From Deltaproteobacteria bacterium (GTDB taxonomy: Bacteria > Desulfobacterota > Desulfobacteria > Desulfobacterales > SURF-15), in the NCBI GenBank assembly GCA_024644775.1, contig JAHEHB010000175.1, forward strand, positions 1 to 10,290: a stretch of DNA of 10,290 nt, written 5' to 3'. Below are positions 6,976-10,290 of the stretch, one piece after another. The position numbers and the translations under genes were made by a program. The stretch's first letter is position 1; the number at the start of each line of letters is the position of its first letter. The notes below the pieces were generated by a model, which saw nothing but the letters and a program-made list of their open reading frames with translations, was not told the DNA's origin and ran no database searches.

Positions 6976-7006
6976 TTGACAAATAAATAATCGTGCCGTA
7001 TGTAAT
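6976..7006 (+). promoter_or_regulatory. Candidate sigma-70 promoter upstream of the MITE
   Basis: A perfect TTGACA (6976-6981) is followed either by TATGTA at 17 bp (6999-7004) or by TGTAAT at 19 bp (7001-7006). It would drive the repeat-protein gene with a leader of roughly 240 bases that includes the whole MITE. The -10 match is imperfect. Confidence 0.4.
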
Positions 7007-7078
7007 GAGCAATTTTTTGCTTAACGTTTTGAAATTTATATACAATTTAAATGCTTTTCGATTTTGAACGACTATATA

Positions 7079-7219
7079 GTGCCCGTCCGAAAATGAGATA
7101 GTTTTTCCAAGTTCAAGGAAGGCGAAAATTTTAACCACAAGAATACATTGAGTATTTTGAGGATTAAAATTTGAGCCTGACGCAGAAATTGGGAAAAATA
7201 GCCATTTTCGGACAAGCAC
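7079..7219. mobile_element. MITE, 141-bp palindromic element with TA target duplication
   Basis: The ends GTGCCCGTCCGAAAATG (from 7079) and CATTTTCGGACAAGCAC (to 7219) are inverted repeats with two mismatches, and similarity continues inward to about 32 bp. Complementarity resumes in the interior (GGCGAAAATTTTAACC against GGATTAAAATTTGAGCC). It closes on GAATAC/GTATTT around 7149, the exact midpoint, so the whole element folds into one long hairpin. It is flanked by TA on both sides (7077-7078, 7220-7221), as expected of a TA-targeting IS630/Tc1-mariner-type transposase acting in trans. It contains no transposase gene. It ends 32 bp before the start codon of the repeat protein. Confidence 0.85.
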
Positions 7220-7251
7220 TATTTATTACCAATCGGTATAGGAGCTATAAA

Positions 7252-9273
7252 ATGGGACTCAAAGAAGAGCTGGAAGAAAAAGAACAGGAATGTCAGACAA
7301 CTCCAGATTTTGTTGACCTTGCAAAAGAGGTGATGAAAGGACTCTCCGATAAAGAATGGGCGGACCGGCTTTTTGAGGACGGCGTATATTGGGCAGCAAC
7401 GGCTGATGACTTTGTCGCACTTTCGAAAGGCGTATTGGAAATTTTTGACGACAAAGAAAAGGCAAAAGAATATTTGAATCAAGGAAAAGATTTCTGCACC
7501 AATGTACAAGAGCTTGTGAACCTTGCCAAAACGGCATCTGATCTTGGCGAAACGGAGGCTGCAAAGGAAGTTATTTTGGCCGCTCAGGGAAAGTGTGTCA
7601 AGATCAAAGATTTTCTCGATCTAAGTAAGACGATTACTGAAGTGTTGGCGGATTCGGAGCTTGCGAAGGAAACCGCGGATAAAGCGTTGAATAAATGCAC
7701 GAAGGCTGCAGATTACAATGAATATGCAAAAAGTGTCTTGGATGTCTTTAATGACAAGGACAAGGTAAAGCAGGTCTATGAAAAAGCCATTGCAGAAAGC
7801 AAGACCGCCGATGATTTCGGTGGCCTGGCAAAAGGGGTTATGGAAGTCCTTTCCGATAGAGAGATGGCACAATCCATATTTAGAAAGGCGGAGGCGTCCC
7901 TCGATTCCGGCGTTGAACTTGTAAAACTGGCTGAGTTTGCCATTGACGATTTGGAAGACAAGGAATACGGTCGTCAACTTTATAGTCGTGCACAGGATAA
8001 AATTCAGGACGGTGGTGAGTTGTTGAAATTAGCCGGTTCCGTTATGAGCAAATTGGAAGATAAGGATCTGGCCTCGAACATATATAAACAGGCGGAAGCC
8101 CAGTGTAATTCTTATGATGAATACGTAAAATTAGCCCAGGCAGTACTTAAAGATACCGGTGATGGGGAATTTGCCGGGGATTTGTACAAAAAGGCGGCCG
8201 CCACCCATCCGGACGCAAACAAACTCGTAAATATTGTCGTTTCTCTGGCTGAAGAGATTAATGACAAACCATCGGCACTGGCGACGTTGAAACAGGCAGA
8301 GCAAGCGATAGAGACAGCGGATGAGTTTAAAAAAGTAGCGGATGCCGTGGTCAAATATGCAGATGATGACGAATGGATAGAGGCGATCAAGACGCAACTC
8401 GAAAAACGCGAAACCCATAAAGAACTCTATGCTGGATTTGTGAAACAGGAGCAAGAATGTACAACCGTCACGTCAATGTCCAATTTAGCGAATGAGGTAT
8501 TCAAAAAGACGGAAGATATCCCCTACACACGGAATCTATACCGAAAAGCGGAAGGGCTGTGCAATCATTTTGGTGAATATTTAGAACTTGCCCGAAGAAT
8601 TCATACGGACCTTAACGATGTCGACTGGATTCGTGCCATTTATGGAAAACAGCAGGAAAAATGCGATGATTATCATAAGTATAATACATTGGTGGATGGC
8701 ATCCTTAGGACTTTAAAAGACGATCAATGGGTTCGGGAAATTTTCGCAAGCCTGGAGGCAAATTGTACAAAGGAAACGGATTATATCCGCTTGGCCAGAA
8801 TTGTTCAGGCAAAACTAGGGGACCAGGAATGGGCGAAGAAATTACTGAGGAGCGCCGATGAGAAAAGTCAGGATTTATCGGGCCACATAGCAGTCGGAGG
8901 CGCCATATTGGATATTTTGCGCGATAGAGAATATGCAAAGACGCTATTTGACAAAGCCGAAGCTGCTTGCACCCGCAGAGATGATTATGAACGTCTCATT
9001 TCATTTGTGGATAGACAGGCGCATGAAACAAATTATCTAAAAGAGATATTTAGCGCTGCCGAAAAAAAACTGAACGGCACTCGGGACCTGATTTATCTGG
9101 CAGAGAGCATTCTCAAACATTCCGGAGATCAGAGTTGGGCAAAATCCGTTTATGAGAAGGCTGAGCAGACGGCAGATTCGAGCCAGTTTTATGAACTGGC
9201 CAACAGTCTTGCAAACAAGCTTAAAGACAACAAGTGGGCATCTCGTGTGAGAAGACGTATCGAATTGGGTTAG
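7252..9273 (+). CDS. Large TPR-like alpha-solenoid protein of about twenty 34-residue repeats
   Basis: This is a 673-residue acidic protein without a signal peptide or membrane segment, so it is probably cytoplasmic. Nearly the whole chain is a tandem 34-residue helical-hairpin repeat. Helix A reads roughly D-[FY]-x-x-LA-x-x-V-x-x-x-L and helix B reads D-[KR]-E-W-A-x-x-L-[YF]-x-KAE-A-x-C. The period matches TPR repeats, but the consensus differs from the classical one (a conserved Trp in helix B, no clear Gly8/Pro32 pattern). About 20 units can be aligned, with one irregular spacer near residues 385-405. All ten cysteines fall at the penultimate position of a repeat. The function is unknown; such solenoids usually act as binding scaffolds. 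I start at ATG 7252 because GGAG lies 7 nt upstream. The frame also opens at a TTG at 7171, but that would lie in the MITE. It is convergent with the CDF gene, with 10 bp between stops. Confidence 0.85.
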   Translation: MGLKEELEEKEQECQTTPDFVDLAKEVMKGLSDKEWADRLFEDGVYWAATADDFVALSKGVLEIFDDKEKAKEYLNQGKDFCTNVQELVNLAKTASDLGETEAAKEVILAAQGKCVKIKDFLDLSKTITEVLADSELAKETADKALNKCTKAADYNEYAKSVLDVFNDKDKVKQVYEKAIAESKTADDFGGLAKGVMEVLSDREMAQSIFRKAEASLDSGVELVKLAEFAIDDLEDKEYGRQLYSRAQDKIQDGGELLKLAGSVMSKLEDKDLASNIYKQAEAQCNSYDEYVKLAQAVLKDTGDGEFAGDLYKKAAATHPDANKLVNIVVSLAEEINDKPSALATLKQAEQAIETADEFKKVADAVVKYADDDEWIEAIKTQLEKRETHKELYAGFVKQEQECTTVTSMSNLANEVFKKTEDIPYTRNLYRKAEGLCNHFGEYLELARRIHTDLNDVDWIRAIYGKQQEKCDDYHKYNTLVDGILRTLKDDQWVREIFASLEANCTKETDYIRLARIVQAKLGDQEWAKKLLRSADEKSQDLSGHIAVGGAILDILRDREYAKTLFDKAEAACTRRDDYERLISFVDRQAHETNYLKEIFSAAEKKLNGTRDLIYLAESILKHSGDQSWAKSVYEKAEQTADSSQFYELANSLANKLKDNKWASRVRRRIELG

Positions 9274-9283
9274 AATAGAAATC

Positions 9284-10290
9284 CTATGATTTTTCAGTGG
9301 TCAATTCCGGTGATCGTATAAGCTCCACCCCTGCTTCACGTAACAATGCAGTAGCTGTGCCTTCTTTTTCCTGTGCAACGACAATCTGATCGGGCTTAAA
9401 TCCGAGCAACCACCGCCCCACAAGAAATCCCCTTTTGGTTTGCGCCTTGCAGTGAGGGTTTTGAATATATTCACGATCCAGAATTTCGCCGCTCTTTCGA
9501 TTCATCGTCTCTACCAAAAACCAGGGAGCATGGGGCATATGTTCTTCTATTTCTCCATCAGGCGCTTTAACCGGAGTCATTCGATGAATTTGTTCCGGTT
9601 CGTGACTATGGGTTTTAATGCTCGCTATGGCCACGCGCGGAAACCGCTTGATGATTTCTTCCTCCAGTATGTGTCCGATTCTGTGAGCCATCTCAAGAGA
9701 ATGGGATCGGAATATCACATCAAGATCTACAATAAATCGGCCACCGGCTGTGCGACTCAAACAACGTTCGACGCGTTGCACGCGGGGGTGTGCTTCAATC
9801 ATTCCGATAATTTTCCGCTCAGAGTCCCGGTCGATGGCTTCGTCTAAGAGGTCACAAGTCGCTTGCCACAACAATTTGCCTCCGGACCAGAAAACGAAAA
9901 GTGCCACGGCTCCAGCTGCCCATCGGTCCAAACGTAGACTAAAATGGGCTCCGATAAGGCTAATCACAACTACTGTAGTGGAAAGGCCATCTGCCAGATA
10001 ATCCCGGGCATCGGCTTCCAAGGCCTTGGAATGAAGTTTTTTTCCGGCTCGAAGTTGATAAAAACCGAAGCAAAAGGTAATAATCAGTGAGGCCAGTGCA
10101 ACCGGAAGTGTTAACGTAACGTCTGGGAGTGTGTTCGGACCTAAGACAGCTTGTCGCCCGATCTCGTAACCTGCCAAAATGACCGCAATGGAAGTTATCA
10201 GCGTCGCCAGTGTTTCCGCCTTATAAAGTCCATACGGAAATGAAGGATGTTTTTTTCCGGCCACCCACAATCCAAAATATGCAGCGGTTG
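9284..10290 (-). CDS. Cation diffusion facilitator transporter with C-terminal NifX-like domain (5' end outside window)
   Basis: This is a CDF-family divalent metal exporter of the inner membrane. The frame stays open to the right edge, so the first two membrane helices, including half of the metal site, lie outside. The visible part begins just before the CDF loop HPSFPYGLYKAETLA, followed by helices. The TM5 motif is ALEADARDYLADGLS, with Asp-x-x-x-Asp instead of the His-x-x-x-Asp of typical zinc members; this suggests Mn or Fe but does not prove it. The cytoplasmic dimer domain follows, ending near IKTHSHEP. The last 85-90 residues (from about HMPHAPWFLVE, through QNPHCKAQ, to the end) look like the NifX/dinitrogenase cofactor-binding fold (PF02579 type). 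Similar CDF-NifX fusions are known in anaerobes. It ends at TAG (9286-9284), convergent with the repeat-protein gene. No terminator separates the two. Confidence 0.9.
   Translation of the reverse strand, partial: TAAYFGLWVAGKKHPSFPYGLYKAETLATLITSIAVILAGYEIGRQAVLGPNTLPDVTLTLPVALASLIITFCFGFYQLRAGKKLHSKALEADARDYLADGLSTTVVVISLIGAHFSLRLDRWAAGAVALFVFWSGGKLLWQATCDLLDEAIDRDSERKIIGMIEAHPRVQRVERCLSRTAGGRFIVDLDVIFRSHSLEMAHRIGHILEEEIIKRFPRVAIASIKTHSHEPEQIHRMTPVKAPDGEIEEHMPHAPWFLVETMNRKSGEILDREYIQNPHCKAQTKRGFLVGRWLLGFKPDQIVVAQEKEGTATALLREAGVELIRSPELTTEKS

Larger units (their letters stand above)
6903..7251. other. Non-coding leader region of the repeat-protein gene, with MITE
   Basis: This 349-base gap follows the permease frame. 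The first 70 bases are GC-rich and include a short open frame (to TAA 6970-6972) with protein-like composition but no start site. They may be a remnant of lost coding sequence. The rest is AT-rich and non-coding. It holds a promoter candidate at 6976-7006, the 141-bp MITE at 7079-7219, and the GGAG ribosome site at 7241-7244. Confidence 0.65.

Noticed and set aside
6953..7219. Minus-strand 88-residue open frame
   Set aside because: It begins at the right end of the MITE and reads through the palindrome, so it is a by-product of the repeat rather than a gene.
7171..7251. TTG 7171 as the start of the repeat protein
   Set aside because: This segment lies in and just after the MITE; ATG 7252 has a good GGAG site and begins directly at the first repeat.
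1..10290. tRNA, rRNA or CRISPR array
   Set aside because: I saw no tRNA-like cloverleaf, rRNA sequence, or regularly spaced direct DNA repeats. The only long periodicity is the protein-level repeat at 7252-9273.

Overview
The window looks like a chromosomal segment of a Gram-negative, probably anaerobic bacterium. The best guess is a member of the Desulfobacterota (Desulfobacterales-like). Support for this comes from outer-membrane lipoproteins, moderate GC content, REP-like hairpins and a MITE in the intergenic DNA, a probable selenoprotein, and a repeat protein of a style I associate with these bacteria. The taxonomic call is inference; there is no rRNA or marker gene here.

Layout, left to right. 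(1) 1-128 (+): the C-terminal end of a protein resembling the FAD-binding subunit of xanthine dehydrogenase/CO dehydrogenase-type hydroxylases. Its end overlaps a convergent small lipoprotein gene with an SmpA/OmlA-like motif (122-403, -). (2) 404-959: gene-free, repeat-rich DNA with a strong REP-like hairpin. (3) 960-2618 (+): cofactor-independent phosphoglycerate mutase (gpmI). (4) 2814-4532 (+): a GH13_18 glycoside phosphorylase closely resembling E. coli YcjM, a glucosylglycerate phosphorylase. (5) 4724-6316 (+): a NodT/OprM-type outer-membrane efflux lipoprotein. (6) 6351-6902 (+): a short permease related to the N-terminal half of SO_0444-type Cu/Zn efflux transporters (DUF318/ArsP-like), interrupted by one in-frame TGA. 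(7) 6903-7251: a non-coding leader region with a 141-bp palindromic MITE. (8) 7252-9273 (+): a 673-aa cytoplasmic alpha-solenoid of about twenty 34-residue repeats. (9) 9284-10290 (-): a cation diffusion facilitator fused to a C-terminal NifX-like domain, running off the right edge.

The most interesting item is the permease at 6351-6902. The TGA falls exactly where the family has the first cysteine of its Pro-Leu-Cys-Ser-Cys-Gly motif. The reading frame continues unchanged into well-conserved sequence for 114 more codons. A 7-bp stem with a 6-nt loop lies 23 nt downstream, as expected of a bacterial SECIS. This fits a selenocysteine-containing metal permease (Sec-Ser-Cys). The protein also lacks the usual second half of the family, so it is either a half-size selenoprotein or a decaying gene.

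Functional links: the mutase and the glucosylglycerate phosphorylase could both serve glycerate/phosphoglycerate metabolism, because phosphorolysis of glucosylglycerate gives D-glycerate, which enters glycolysis as 2- or 3-phosphoglycerate. The efflux channel, permease and CDF transporter suggest a metal-handling neighbourhood, but no RND pump or membrane fusion protein is present in the window. The second standout is the repeat protein, in which all ten cysteines occupy the same position of the repeat.
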